Assembly (NCBI RefSeq): GCF_947179515.1
Contig: NC_067488.1
Location: 33,943,842-34,007,841, forward strand
Reading direction: 5' to 3'
From: Apodemus sylvaticus
Lineage: Eukaryota; Chordata; Mammalia; Rodentia; Muridae
DNA: 64,000 nucleotides
Position 1 is the stretch's first letter. The number at the start of each line of letters is the position of its first letter. The translations under genes were made by a program, and so were the position numbers. The notes below the pieces were generated by a model, which saw only the letters and a list, made by a program, of their open reading frames with translations, was not told the origin of the DNA and did no database searches. This document shows positions 35,823 to 47,157 of this stretch, one piece after another.

Positions 35823-36284
35823 CATGCACCCAAATGCACAGTATATATATAAAGTAAAATGAACAAATAATGATATACTTAATATATTTATCATATATTA
35901 TACATAATTGTTATATATGTTCCATATTTTATTGTTTATAATATATTTCTATTATTATAGATGAGTTTGTAATGTTTAGGATTTTGTAATAACTGAATCA
36001 TAAAGTCTCATTTTTGTCTGATTTTGTTATGATAAACATTTTAAAAATGACTTTATAGCATAGATTTCAATGTTTCATTTTTCATTAGTGTATTGTTGTA
36101 CTATACTTTGTTCATCCGTAGCTTATTGGCATAGTTTCAACCAGGATGTCTTCTTTTTATATATGTATATTTTTATTTTTAATTGAAATACAATTACATT
36201 ATTTTCTCCTTTACCTCTCCCCCTTCAGCTGTTGTACTATGACCTGCTTCTCTCCCTGGTAGCTGACAGGAAAAGGCAAGACAA
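35823..36284. other. Very AT-rich; weak old L1 3' end at 36160-36250
   Basis: TTAATTGAAATACAATTACA followed by TTATTTTCTCCTTTACCTCT recalls a reversed old L1 terminus. The rest has no assignment. Confidence 0.35.
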
Positions 36285-36765
36285 AGTGCAAATAGAGGAG
36301 TCCACAGTGGTTCCTGGCTACATCTCTGGATACCCAACTGCAAACAGTATAGCAGTATAGGGAATCAGGAACTGGAGGTTCACAAGTTTACCTTTCCCTT
36401 AGGGCATCTGGGCATCAGGTGGAGATGTGGGAGGCAGAGCCCTGGACAAAAGGAACCTGGTCTTATTCCATCTGAGTACAGAGGGGCTGGAGGAAAGAAG
36501 GACTTCTCTCAGGCCTGGCCCTTTAAGGGAGGAGAGGGCCTTGGTCCTGAGAAGGCTCAATGCTCCAGTATAGGGGAATGCCAGGACAGGGAAGTGTGAG
36601 TGGGTGGGTTGGTGAACAGAGGGAGGGAGGGATGGGATAGGGTGTTTTTCGGGGGTTGGGAGGGGCAGACCAGGAAAGGGGATAACATTTTAAATATCTA
36701 ATAAAATCTAATCATTTTAAATATCTAATAAAAATAAAAAAATATCTAATAAAAATTAAGATCTT
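36285..36765 (+). mobile_element. L1 3' UTR, plus strand
   Basis: GGCATCTGGGCATCAGGTGG, CCAGTATAGGGGAATGCCAG and GGGAGGGATGGGATAGGGTG precede AAATATCTAATAAAA repeats at the 3' end. The terminal AAATATCTAATAAAA motif is repeated three times (36690-36755), which looks like tail slippage. Truncated; no ORF2. Confidence 0.8.
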
Positions 36766-36934
36766 CCCCAATCTTTAATGAAGTGACTCCTTGAGACAAT
36801 CCTCCCTTGTTCTTATTGGTTTACTTGATGGTCATCCTTGATAACTAAGGATGTTAAACATTTCTTTAGGTGCTTCTCAGCCATTCAATATTCCTCAGTT
36901 GAGAGTTCTTTCTTTAGCTCTGTATCCCATTTTT

Positions 36935-37066
36935 TTAATTTATTGATATATTTATTTACATTTCAAATGATTTCCCCTTTTTTAGACCCCCACTCCCCAA
37001 AAGTCACATCAGTCCCCTTCCTTCCCCCTGTTTTTCCACCCAACCCTTCCCACTTCCCTGTTCTGA
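36935..37066 (-). mobile_element. 132-bp L1 3' UTR insertion inside L1 ORF2, with TSD
   Basis: Reversed L1 3' terminus (TTTATTTACATTTCAAATGA, CCCCCACTCCCCAAAAGTCA). The TSD is ATCCCATTTTT at 36924-36934 and 37067-37077. The duplicated bases are host ORF2, and the site reads TTTTT/AA, a good L1 endonuclease target. Confidence 0.92.
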
Positions 37067-37730
37067 ATCCCATTTTTAATAGGGTTATTTGGTTCTCTGC
37101 ATCTAACTTCTTGATTTCTTTGTATATATTAGATATTAGTCCTCTACTGGATGTAGGATTGGTAAAGATCTTTTCCCAGTTTGTTGGTTGCCGTTCTGTG
37201 CCATTGGCAATTTCCTTTGCCTTACAGAAGTTTGAAGTTTTATGAGGTCCCATTTGTCAATTCACTTGAACTTGAGCTTTGTACAAGGGGATAAAAAAGG
37301 ATCAATTTGCATTCTTCTATATGGGAACCGCCAATTGAACCAACACCATATGTTGAAAATGCTATTTTTCCACAGGATGGTTTTAGCTCCTTTGTTATGA
37401 TCAAGTGACCATAGGTGTGTGGATTCATTTCTGGATCTTTAATTCTATTTCATGGATCTACTTGCCTGTCACTGCACCAATACCATGCAGGGTTTTTTTT
37501 GTTTGTTTGTTTTTAAATCATGATTGCTCTATAGTACACCCTGAGGACATGGATGGTTATTCCACCAGAAGTTCTTTTATTGTGGAGAATAGTTTTTGCA
37601 ATCCTGGGTTTTTTTTGTTATTCCAGATGATTTACACATTGCTCTTTCTAGCTCTATGAAAAATTGAGTTGGAATTTTGATGGGAATTGCATTGAATCTG
37701 TATATTGCTTTTGGCAATATGGCCGTTTTT

Positions 37731-38312
37731 TTTTCTTTTTTTCTTTTTTTATTGAATATCATCTTCATTTACATTGCCAATGGTAAAACCTTTCCCAATT
37801 CCCCCCTCCCCAAAGACCCCAACCCCTCCTCCCACCCCCTGCTTCCACATATATGCCCCTCCACCCAACTCAATCCCACCTCCCCCACCTCGATTTCCCT
37901 TTGTTGGGGCCTCTATTAAGGCTTCTCCCGACCAAGGACCACTCCTCCCATTGATGCCCAACAAGGCATGCCTCTGCCACATTTTTGGCTGGAACCATGT
38001 GAACCCCTTGGTTTATGGTTTAGTCCCTGGGAGTCCTGGGGCATCTGGGTGGCCGAAATCATTGTTCTTCCCATGGGGCTGTAAACCCCTTCAGCTCCTC
38101 TGAGCCACCCTCCAGCTCCTCCATTGAAGACCCCACACCCAGTCCAATGTTTGGCTGCTAGCATCTGCCTCTGGTTTTGTAAGGCTCTGGCAGTGCCACT
38201 CCAGAAATAACCATGGCATGTTCCTTTTGGTATATACTTCTTGTCATCCATAGTAGTGTTGGGTTTGGTGACTATTTATAGGGCGAATCCCCAGGTAGGG
38301 CAGTCTCTGGGT
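37731..38312 (-). mobile_element. L1 3' UTR insertion with perfect 15-bp TSD
   Basis: Reversed 3' UTR of an older L1 type (CATTTACATTGCCAATGGTA, then CCCCTCCCCAAAGACCCC, GGTTTATGGTTTAGTCCCTG). The 15-base TSD AATATGGCCGTTTTT lies at 37716-37730 and 38313-38327, both in the host ORF2. Insert about 580 bases. Confidence 0.95.
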
Positions 38313-38450
38313 AATATGGCCGTTTTTACTATATCAATCCTGACAATCCATGAGCATGGGAGATCTTTCCATCTTCTGAGATCTTCTTCAAATTCTTTCT
38401 TCAGAGACGAGGTTTTTCATACAGATCTTTCATTTGTCTAGTTAGAGAAT

Positions 38451-39006
38451 GACTCTATTTTCTTTTACCTTTGGTTAACTAGCTCTTTCCATACCTCTTG
38501 GGATATTGTTATTTTGTTGTACCTATGAAATTTTAGAAAGTTTCAAATATTTGGAAACTGGTATCCATTATATATACAAGTTTTCCTTTTTTTAAAGCTT
38601 TGTATGGTATTGTATGTATCTATATTTTTGTCTAGAAATATTTCTGTCTGAAAGACTGACTTTAAATTTCCAGAAGTACATATTTATTTTTTTATTTTTT
38701 TCAGAAGTACATATGTTATGATTGTGAAAATGTATAAAAAGTATTTTTATTTTACAAAATTTATAGATTTACAGTTTAATAGACTTGATCAGGGCTATAA
38801 AGTTGTGATTTTATGATCTTGTTAGCAGTGTTTTCAAGGAAAAAGCTACCACAATCTTTATCACTGTTCTGCATAAAATATGTATTTTCTGGCCATTTTT
38901 AAAAAACAGCTCTTCTATAACTAATCAAAAGTAACTTGTTTATAATTTTTTGATGTGTTTCACATTTCTTTTTTTTCAGCACCCCCACCTCCCATCCCCA
39001 GCTACT
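38451..39006. other. AT-rich unique sequence with a tail-only insertion
   Basis: No gene. Contains the 13-base direct repeat described at 38671-38714 and a T-rich approach to the L1 at 39007. Confidence 0.5.
38671..38714 (-). mobile_element. Candidate poly(A)-only retro-insertion
   Basis: CAGAAGTACATAT occurs at 38671-38683 and 38702-38714. Between them are only 18 bases, TTATTTTTTTATTTTTTT. This is what a target-primed insertion of nothing but an A-rich tail would leave. A slippage duplication is the alternative. Confidence 0.5.
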
Positions 39007-39229
39007 CCTTTTTTTTAAATTCGATATATTTTTTATTTACATTTCAAATGATTTCCCCTTTTCTATCCCCCCACTCCCCGAAAGTCCCATAAGCCCCCTT
39101 CTCTCCCCCTGTCCTCCCACCCACCCCTTCCCACTTCCCCATTCTGGTTTTGCCGAATACTGCTTCACTGAGTCTTTCCAGAACAAGGGGCCACTCCTCC
39201 TTTCTTCTTGTACCTCATTTGATGTGTGG
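39007..39229 (-). mobile_element. Short L1 3' UTR insertion
   Basis: T-run, then TTCGATATATTTTTTATTTA and CCCCCACTCCCCGAAAGTCC, with the subfamily marker GGTTTTGCCGAATACTGCTT. Truncated near GATGTGTGGA. No clear TSD. Confidence 0.9.
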
Positions 39230-39689
39230 ACCTGTAGATTGAAGTCTTGATCTTGTGTGTAGACCTTTTTAATTAAATTTGAAGATATTCTTCATCCTGC
39301 CTTCTTTATTTTACTTTGTTGGGGTTAAGCTCCTAGGGAAACTGGTACAAGGAATAAAGAGAAGCTAATACATTCTGTATTGAGCCTCTATGAGATACTG
39401 GAGATTTGTCTTTATGGGAATTGATGGTAGAATGTTGGAAGAAGTGATTCAGAATTTTACCTCTGAAGAATGGGAAGCTAGAGGATTTATGTTACAACCC
39501 CACCCCCATCTCCATCACCCAACCTGTTTCTAGGGTGAAGTTTGCCCTGGGGATGCTAACTCCTATCCTTTGTCTTCAGTCCTCTTCTGATAATGAAGAA
39601 ATGGATGTACCAAGAAGATAATTGCACCCAAGAATACTCCTCTCTGTCTCAAATTCACAGTGACAATGGAGTTTGATGATATACAATGA
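39230..39689. other. No recognised feature
   Basis: Unique-looking sequence. Confidence 0.5.
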
Positions 39690-40105
39690 ACAATATAGTT
39701 ATGATTCAAGTGTGAAATGCTTCCCTACAGTCTCTTGTGTTGGGATTTTTTGCTTACAGATGGGCTATTTTGAGATGATTAGATCCCAGCAACTGTGCCC
39801 TAATCAATGGATTAATTTCGTGATCTATTCATAGGATGATGGGATTATAGGTAGTTAAGGTTGAAGGAAGTAGATCATTGTTGGCTAATAGTTGTGGCTG
39901 TATCTGGTCCTGGCCACCCCTCCATCATCCTGTGCTCCAAATTCTAGTTACTGTGTTCTTAACTCCTCTATTACACCATTCTCTCTCTGCTAAGATGGAT
40001 TGACACCTCAGAGTATGTGATCCAAATAAATATTTTCTTTCATAAATTGTTACTATTAGGTATTTGGTCATGGTGATGTAAATGTAGCTAAAAGAGAAGT
40101 AGAAT
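39690..40105 (+). mobile_element. MaLR/URR1-type rodent repeat
   Basis: TCAAGTGTGAAATGCTTCCC at the left and CAAATAAATATTTTCTTTCA with GGTATTTGGTCATGGTGATG at the right are the expected ends. The middle is diverged. Confidence 0.5.
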
Positions 40106-41104
40106 TTTTTCCATCACAGCTAAATTTAAGGAATGTGACAACATAAATCTATTTATGAGTCATACAAAAATTAGTTACTGATTCTGATTTAACTCTTTTA
40201 GTGTATAAAGTGAGGGTCAGCTTCAAAGACTACTTTGGCTGTGCCTACCATGTCTATTACCTATTTCAAGTATTTCCAGAGACAGATAAACGGGTACATA
40301 TTATAAGATGAAATACATATGCTTTGATTTTTATTTGTCTACACCTTGCTTTTCATTGATAGATTTTACAAATTTACTTCTGCTACTATATAATTTTGTC
40401 ATTTAAGATTTTAGGTAGTTTAATTCCATGACAACAAGTCACCCATTGTTAACTTCTCTTGAAGAATACAATCACAATTTGTGAACTCATTGTGTCCATT
40501 ATTTAGAAAGATCCAAGAAATCTAACTTTTGTGGTAGCTAATATTTAGTCTCATTATAACCAGAAGACTAAAATGGCATTCTAGTTTCCCTGACATTAAT
40601 GTCAGAATAGAACCTAAAATCAGCTGTCTTCAAATCATCTATGCATTCATCTCCCTGGTGGCTATTCTGGAAAATGCAACCAATTTTTCTGGGGAAGAAT
40701 TAGAAGATGAGCTATTATACTTACTATTTCTACATATATTTGATGATACTAACATTACTTTTCTGAGTATATAACCATGGATGGGAACTATGTTAAATCT
40801 GGAAAAATGGATAAAATCCTGTAATTTTAAATTTTGGTACTGGTGCCAATTTTTGGCTAGCAAAGTCTAGTAATACCTTGGTACTCATTTTGCAATCTTC
40901 TTCTTTTAGTCATTGTGATCAATTCCTGTCATTCAATGCATCATTTTGCTAGTCTAAACTTGATGCCCATTCTATCACACTGCTTATGATAGACAGGTTT
41001 TATAACATGATCCCTGCTTATACAGAATGCTATCTTCTCTAAGATACTAATACATTTCTTTCCAATATATACATATGCCATTGTTTTTTAAAGCCTTCGT
41101 TTTT
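40106..41104. other. No recognised feature
   Basis: About 1 kb of AT-rich unique-looking sequence. Confidence 0.5.
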
Positions 41105-41780
41105 ACTTTTGTTCAATTTATTTTTTTCCTTTTCCAATTGGATATTTAGATTTCAAATGTTATCCTCTTTCCCAGTTTTCTCTCCATAAACACCCTATCC
41201 CATCCCCCCTCCCCCTGTGAGGGTGCTCCCCTACCCACTCACCCAGTCCTGTCTCCCTGTCATGGCATTCCTCTACACTGGGGCATTGAGCCTTCACAAG
41301 ACCAAGGGCCTCTCCTCCCATTGATGTCCAATAAGGCCATCCTCTGCTACACATGTGGTTGGAGCCATGGGTTACCTCATGTATACACTTTGGTTGGAGT
41401 TTTAGTCCCTGGGAGTTCTGGGGGGGGGGATCTGGTTGGTTGATATTGTTGTTCATCTTAGGGGGCTGCAAACACCTTCAGCTCCTCTGGTACTTTCTCT
41501 CACTTCTCCACTGGGAACTCTGTATTCAGTCTAATATTTGGCTGTGTACATCTGCTTTTGTATTTGTTAGGCTCTGGCAGAGCCTCTGAGTAGATAGTTA
41601 TACCAGGCTCCTCTCTGCAAGTACTTCTTGGCACCCACAATAGTGTCTAGGTTTGGTGTCTGTAGATGGTATGGATCCCCAAGTAGGGCAGTCTCTGGAT
41701 GGCCTTTCCTTCAGTCTCTGCTCCACACTTTGTCTCTGGATTACCTCCCCTGATTATTTTGAACTCTTCTGTGCCACTAG
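41105..41780 (-). mobile_element. L1 3' UTR insertion
   Basis: Reversed long 3' UTR with the expected blocks in order: ATTTCAAATGTTATCCTCTT, CACTGGGGCATTGAGCCTTC, CCTCTCCTCCCATTGATGTC, TTGGCACCCACAATAGTGTC and GGGCAGTCTCTGGATGGCCT. Truncated just short of ORF2; no TSD recognised. Confidence 0.92.
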
Positions 41781-41834
41781 AGGTAATTTTGAACCTTGTT
41801 CTAGAATATCAACTCACACATAAAAGGTTAGTGC

Positions 41835-42004
41835 CTATGGTAGTTTGAGTAAGAATGACTCCCATAGGCTCAAATATTGAAATGCTTAGTCACCAAGGAG
41901 TGGCACTATTTGGAATGATTACAAGGATTAGTGTTTGTGCATTGTTGGAGGAAGTATGTCACTGGGACAGGATGGCTTTGAGGTTTCAAAAGACCCATGC
42001 CAGG

Positions 42005-42080
<76 letters not shown>

Positions 42081-42090
42081 TCCCACTGCC

Positions 42091-42126
<36 letters not shown>

Positions 42127-42318
42127 TGTGCATGCGTGCACATGTATCTAGGAATCAGGATACAGCTCTCAGCTGCTGCTTCAGTACTATTCTCCCTGAT
42201 ATGATGCTAATGAACTAAGCCTCAGAAATCATAAGCCAGCCTCCAATTAAATGCTTGATTTTATAAGAACTGTCTTGGTATGGTGTCTATAGGAATAGAA
42301 CAGTGACCAAGATCATGC
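41835..42318 (+). mobile_element. URR1-type rodent repeat with internal microsatellites
   Basis: TGGTAGTTTGAGTAAGAATG, CACTGGGACAGGATGGCTTT and CAATTAAATGCTTGATTTTA, then GGAATAGAACAGTGACCAAG, give both ends. A CT and a TG tract have expanded in its centre. Confidence 0.65.
42005..42131 (+). repeat. Compound (CT)n / (TG)n microsatellite
   Basis: (CT)n about 42005-42080 with minor breaks, then (TG)n 42094-42131. It lies where related rodent repeats carry a short CTCTCT segment, so it probably seeded there. It yields spurious SLSLSL/CVCVCV frames. Confidence 0.97.
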
Positions 42319-43059
42319 CATTTGTTAATAAATTATTATCTAGTCACATCATACTCTGAGATATGCCTTCCCATGCACATTCTCTTCTTTCCTACAAATA
42401 TCTTTCAATCATATCTTAAAATCTATTTTAGGTGAAAACTATTTGTTCCTGGAGAGGGAACTATAATTTCCTTGCTTGTCTGTGCTACTACTAGTTCTGA
42501 TTGTTATCTTGAAAGCAATAATGGGTAGTTGGATTGGGTGCTAAAAGAACAAATGCTGCTTTGCAACACATTGCCCTATAGTTGAAAGTGAAAATACCCC
42601 CTTTAAAGCTATCATAACACTGGTTTTCCTAATAAGTATGATATCAGTAACTAATTTCATTTGGCATAGCCCTTTCTTCTGGAAGAGCTTTCAACATTGT
42701 CAGAATGTGACCTCACATGCAGCATTTATTATAATTTCTTTTCCATTGATTAATATAATATGTCTTTATTTTATACCTGGCCACATTATCTAGAGATGAA
42801 AATTCTAATCATTGTGATGTATTGCATTATGGGGGTTAGTAATATCTTACTGATAGCAACAGGCACCTATTACTTCTAGTTAATCTTAGTTCAAAGTCTC
42901 AGTTAATAAATATGTCTGTTCTCTAGGGATACTATGACAATTGGGTTAAACTATACTGCAGTTTTCTTACAATTGCATCCTGACAGTTGTATCTCAGGTT
43001 CCTTTAAACAACAGCTTGTGTCAAAGGCTAAATTTTGGTGCATTGGATTGTTAATCTTT
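42319..43059. other. No recognised feature
   Basis: AT-rich unique-looking sequence. Confidence 0.5.
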
Positions 43060-43450
43060 ATCATCAACCTTATTATATTATCACACTTCTGGCTGTGTGT
43101 GTGACATAGTATCTGGAGATAATTAGGTCATATAGACACTGGCCTAGCAAGTAGATAATTCCCTTGAATGAGCCATGGTAAGAAGACCTTATACACAGAT
43201 GATGAAAACCAAAAGGGAGGCCTACATTGCGTCAATAGGGCTTTATCTCTAAAGACTATACATTACCCTAACCTCTTCCTGAATTTCCTTTTCTCTACTT
43301 CACGGGATACTATGATGTGAACAGTTCTACTTGGTCTTGTGCACACCACTGTGATAGAATGAAAGTCTTGAAACCGTGAGGAACTTTCCCCTTTTTAGTT
43401 GTTAATATCAGATATTCTGTCACACCAATGAGAAATCTAACAAACACAGT
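43060..43450 (+). mobile_element. MTD/MaLR-like LTR (tentative)
   Basis: The right part GAAAGTCTTGAAACCGTGAG, TTAGTTGTTAATATCAGATA and TTCTGTCACACCAATGAGAA matches the 3' end of MTD-type LTRs. The left part is diverged and its boundary uncertain. Confidence 0.5.
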
Positions 43451-44043
43451 ATTGTAATAGGAAATTCAACTTAGAGTATATAAAACGAGGAGGCAATGAA
43501 AAAAACCAAGAAATGGAGAGTGAACGCATGTTGGTGAATTATAAAGCTACATGTACACAGAAGCAAAGCAAAGCTCTCTGTCATTCAGGCACATCTAGCT
43601 AGGCTCTTAGATATAGCCTGTCTATTATCTTCTCTGTATAGTTGTTTGAAGATCATTTAATGAGAAAATGACTTCCCCCACATCTTCTGCATTTCAGCTC
43701 TTGCAATCTTTTTGGCAGCTTCTCAGAAGAGTCATATCTCACTTGATACTGCAGCATTTTACCCAAGACTAATGAAGGAGGAAGCATCTTGTTTACACAG
43801 TCAGACCTGAAGCAGCTAAGTGCTGTAGTTGCTTGGATTCTAACACAAATGCAAATGGTCTTTTCAGAAAGGAACATATGCAAACTTACTCCCCTTACAT
43901 ACTTTATTATTTCTGTTTCTTCATAAAAATCACTCAAGTTCAGAGTGGAAGAAAATAAAGTTCAGATTGAGACCTGCAGCTTTTTAAGTGCAGACTCTGA
44001 AGCTCAAGAGCAGGTTTTGGCTGAATAGTGAGAATAAAGTTGA
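43451..44043. other. No recognised feature
   Basis: Unique-looking; includes a 94-codon minus-strand frame (43653-43937) with no recognisable domain. Confidence 0.5.
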
Positions 44044-44051
44044 CCTTAGTT

Positions 44052-44263
44052 CAGTGGTTCTCAGCCTTCTATTGCTCTAACACATTAATATAGTTGTTCA
44101 TGGTGTGGTGACGCCCAACCCTAATATTATTTTTGTTACTGCTTTAATAGCTGTTATGGAATGGAAATGGAAATATCTATGTTTCCTGATACACTTAGGT
44201 GGCTCCTGTAAAAGTGTTGTTCAGTTCTCTAAAGGTGTCATGACATACAGGTTGATATCACTG
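44052..44263 (+). mobile_element. RCHARR1-like Charlie (hAT) non-autonomous DNA transposon
   Basis: Ends are inverted: CAGTGGTTCTCAGCCT at the left and the reverse complement of CAGTGATATCAACCTG at the right. It is flanked by 8-base near-duplicates CCTTAGTT (44044-44051) and CCTTAGGG (44264-44271). hAT elements make 8-bp duplications. The body text GGTGTGGTGACGCCCAACCC fits the rodent Charlie repeat. Confidence 0.8.
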
Positions 44264-44591
44264 CCTTAGGGAATTTATCATTTTTCTCAGTGATCAGTAA
44301 TAGACTTCTTTTAACAAGTGTCTTTTTAGTTAGAGTAATCTCTCTTTTATTTAAGTGACATATTTTGACCATTATTCATTTTTTATTAACTGGAAAGTTG
44401 ACTCACACAATTAGGAAATTAAGTACTAAGACAATTAAAGTTTTAAAAGAAAGGCAGAAACTGTAAGAAAAGGTTCATGTTTGTACACAGAAGTCTAATT
44501 ATTAAGACAGAGGGGGGACAGGGAGATTCATGGTGTAATGCTTTCAGGATCTAGATAACTATGAATTATAATTTAAGACTATCATCCCCCC

Positions 44592-44642
44592 CCTCTCTCT
44601 CTGTGTGTGTGTGTGTGTGTGTGTCTGTCTGTCTGTCTGTCT
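44592..44642 (+). repeat. (CT)n(TG)n(TGTC)n microsatellite
   Basis: Short CT, then TG to about 44624, then TGTC units to 44642. Confidence 0.97.
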
Positions 44643-44770
44643 AAGCCAGAGGTCTTCAAGTATTTTCTCCTATCAATCTCTACATAAACTTTTAGAGACA
44701 GGGTCTCTCTTTGAATCTGGAGCTCACCTTGCTTAGAGTGGAGGGTCAGCAAACCCACAGGATTCTTTCA

Positions 44771-44890
44771 TACACACACACACATATGTGTGTGTATGTA
44801 TATGTATATATGCATGTGTGTATGTGTATATGTGTATGTATATATGTATATATATATATATATATATTTGTGTGTGTGGACATGTATATG
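44771..44890 (+). repeat. (CA)/(TG)/(TA) mixed microsatellite
   Basis: Alternating purine-pyrimidine tract with (AC), (GTAT) and (TA) segments; produces spurious CVC/YIYIY frames. Confidence 0.95.
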
Positions 44891-45534
44891 TACATGATAT
44901 ATATGTACATATGTATAAAATTGCAGGAATTACATGTTGGTGCTGCCACATGGACTGTTACATGTGTGTTGGGGATCAGAGGTTATTACTCACATTTGCA
45001 CAGCAAACACTTTACCCACTGAGTAATCTACCCAACCTCTCCACTTTTTCCTCTGTCTGTCTCTCTGTGGTGGTCATCTACCTACCTGCTTACCCAAACC
45101 ACCAGTACTGACCACCTATTTGCCATCTACCTTTATTTACACACATTTATTGTTGTATATACATGTAAATGCATACATACTTATACATATTGATACATAT
45201 TTTTGCTGTTTCCAACCTCTCATTATCAAAAGTTTTAGTTTAGATAAGAGGAGATTAATTAGTAGGGCTACAGTTAATTAAGCATAACTTCGGTTTTAGA
45301 AAAGGCAGTAAAATTATGTTAATAAAAAATTTCTTGGGATTTGCATCTACTATTAAGTATTTTTGACATCTACAGATTAAAAATAACCTGTTTTCATGAA
45401 AGCTCTATGAAAAGAACACCATATCAAAATGACATCCAACATTCATTTCTTGACAAGGAGCTAGCATTTGGAAACCATACAGGGCTACATACTAATATCT
45501 GAATTGAAGAAGAAGAAGAAGAGAAATTGTACAA
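44891..45534. other. No recognised feature
   Basis: CACATTTGCACAGCAAACAC and the following CTTTACCCACTGAGTAATC near 45000 hint at the reversed end of a B3/B4 SINE; otherwise unique. Confidence 0.4.
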
Positions 45535-45670
45535 AGTGATAAGTCAGTCAGCTAATACCATATTTCAAGAACTCTGTTACACGCTTTAATTATCTTCTTT
45601 AATCTTTCACAGCACTCCTAAGTACTGATATCATTATTTTTCCAAATAGAGAAACAGAATCCATGAGCAT
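45535..45670 (-). mobile_element. MIR SINE fragment
   Basis: TTCACAGCACTCCTAAGTAC then TGATATCATTATTTTTCCAA and ATAGAGAAACAGAATCCATG is the reversed MIR core. Confidence 0.55.
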
Positions 45671-45683
45671 TTGAAAGTATAAT

Positions 45684-45725
<42 letters not shown>

Positions 45726-45729
45726 ACAC
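45684..45729 (+). repeat. (CA)n microsatellite
   Basis: (AC) tract of about 46 bases with one T interruption. Confidence 0.97.
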
Positions 45730-46944
45730 TTTTAATTTGGATTTGTGTGCAGAATATATCCCAGTCACTTCACTGTGTGCTTCCTTGCTAACAGTCATAG
45801 TACTTTTCAGAATATGTAGTTTATAGTTATGGTAGTCAGAGTCTTCCAACTGTACCACATTCAGTGACAAGAATGTTAGAAATCAGCAAGACACAGCATC
45901 AAGTCTAAATGCACAGAGTTAATAAGAAGCAGAGGCCAGTTTAGCTTCAATTCAATTCAACCTAAATCCCCAGTGATTCTCATCACTTCAAGCCACTGCC
46001 CATCCTCCAAAACAATACAACTAGATTAACATTATGAATTATTTCCATGGCACCTTCAAACACAGGTCCATGAGTGATAATGATTCAATCACTATTTACT
46101 AACATTCTAAAGAGATCATTCAAGAATAATGTTCCTTATCTTCATTCCTAAAACTATGATTATCTACAGTTTACAGGCAAGAATAATTTTAAAATTTTTC
46201 TAAATATGAATATAACACAGGTTGAAAAACCATTGTGTAAAATAGAATGTTTCAGATACTTTGAGTTTTGGTCTATTTATATATGCTAATGAGATAAGAA
46301 TGAAATCCAAATTTAAATATAATCTCCACTGTGTTTAATATGTACCTGTGCAAATAACCTAGAATTATTTTCGTATAATTCATTTAATAATTCTGTACCT
46401 GCAATAGTTTAATGGTGTGGAATATTCCAGTTATGGCACCATGTAAGCCCCCAAGAAAAAGTATATAGCATTTTATATTCTCATATTAGAAATATCTGAC
46501 CTGTAGTGAAAACCCATGATTGTCTTTAAATACCAATAGTAATACAGAAAACAACAAGAACAGCAACAGACCAAAACCAAAACCAAACCACCCATCCAAA
46601 GATCCATAGACAACAGAAGAAGTTGGACATTTTCTATATTGGTTGCTTTATAGAGCATAAAGGATGTAGCATTGAATTAAGGAGCAGTTGTCCCTTGTCT
46701 GGCCAAGGTCTCAGAAAGATGTTTACATATTAACAGAAATATAAGATGTCCATTCTCTCAGAGCCTGTACTAGGGGAAGAGAGTGTACAACCACGAACAG
46801 CCAAGCTGATCTATCTGCTATAAAACTTCCTGTTCTTCAGGATGGACATAGAAGCCAGTAAAAGCACTAGGCTTAGTGACATATGCTGTCCAACTGAAAC
46901 AGTCAAATATTACTTTCTCTGAATGTACTCACTGCAGTTCATTG
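45730..46944. other. No recognised feature
   Basis: About 1.2 kb of AT-rich unique-looking sequence. Confidence 0.5.
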
Positions 46945-47157
46945 TTTTAATATTTTATTATTTTTAATTTTGTGTCTGTTTTACTTTTGTGTGTATGATG
47001 GAAAGGTTAGAAGCATGTGTGCTGTACAGTACATGTGGAGGCCATCAGACAACTCTGAGAAGTCCATTGTTTCTTGTTAGCTCCTAAGAACCAACTAGAG
47101 TTCTCTGGATTACACAAAAGGCAGTTTAGCCACTGAGCCATCTTCCTGGTCCCAGCG
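46945..47157 (-). mobile_element. B3-type SINE, diverged
   Basis: GTACATGTGGAGGCCATCAG, then TTTAGCCACTGAGCCATCTT and CCTGGTCCC, is a reversed B3 with the A-box region at the right end. Confidence 0.7.

Larger units (their letters stand above)
36810..38450 (-). pseudogene. L1 ORF2 body fragment (host of two nested L1s)
   Basis: Minus-strand ORF2 sequence without its 3' UTR: frames contain FCKAKEIANGT and QPTNWEKIFTNPTSSRGLISN and further text to about 38450. It is split by two L1 3' UTR insertions (36935-37066 and 37731-38312), each with a TSD made of ORF2 sequence. The missing 3' end shows deletion or rearrangement on the left side. Not functional. Confidence 0.85.

Noticed and set aside
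37774..38251. Overlapping 109- and 111-codon frames on opposite strands
   Set aside because: Both lie within a nested L1 3' UTR.
41855..42218. Several open frames rich in SLSLSL or REREREs
   Set aside because: Translations of the CT/TG microsatellite inside a rodent repeat.
44771..44890. Possible promoter from TATA-like runs
   Set aside because: The TATATA text is part of an alternating purine-pyrimidine microsatellite.
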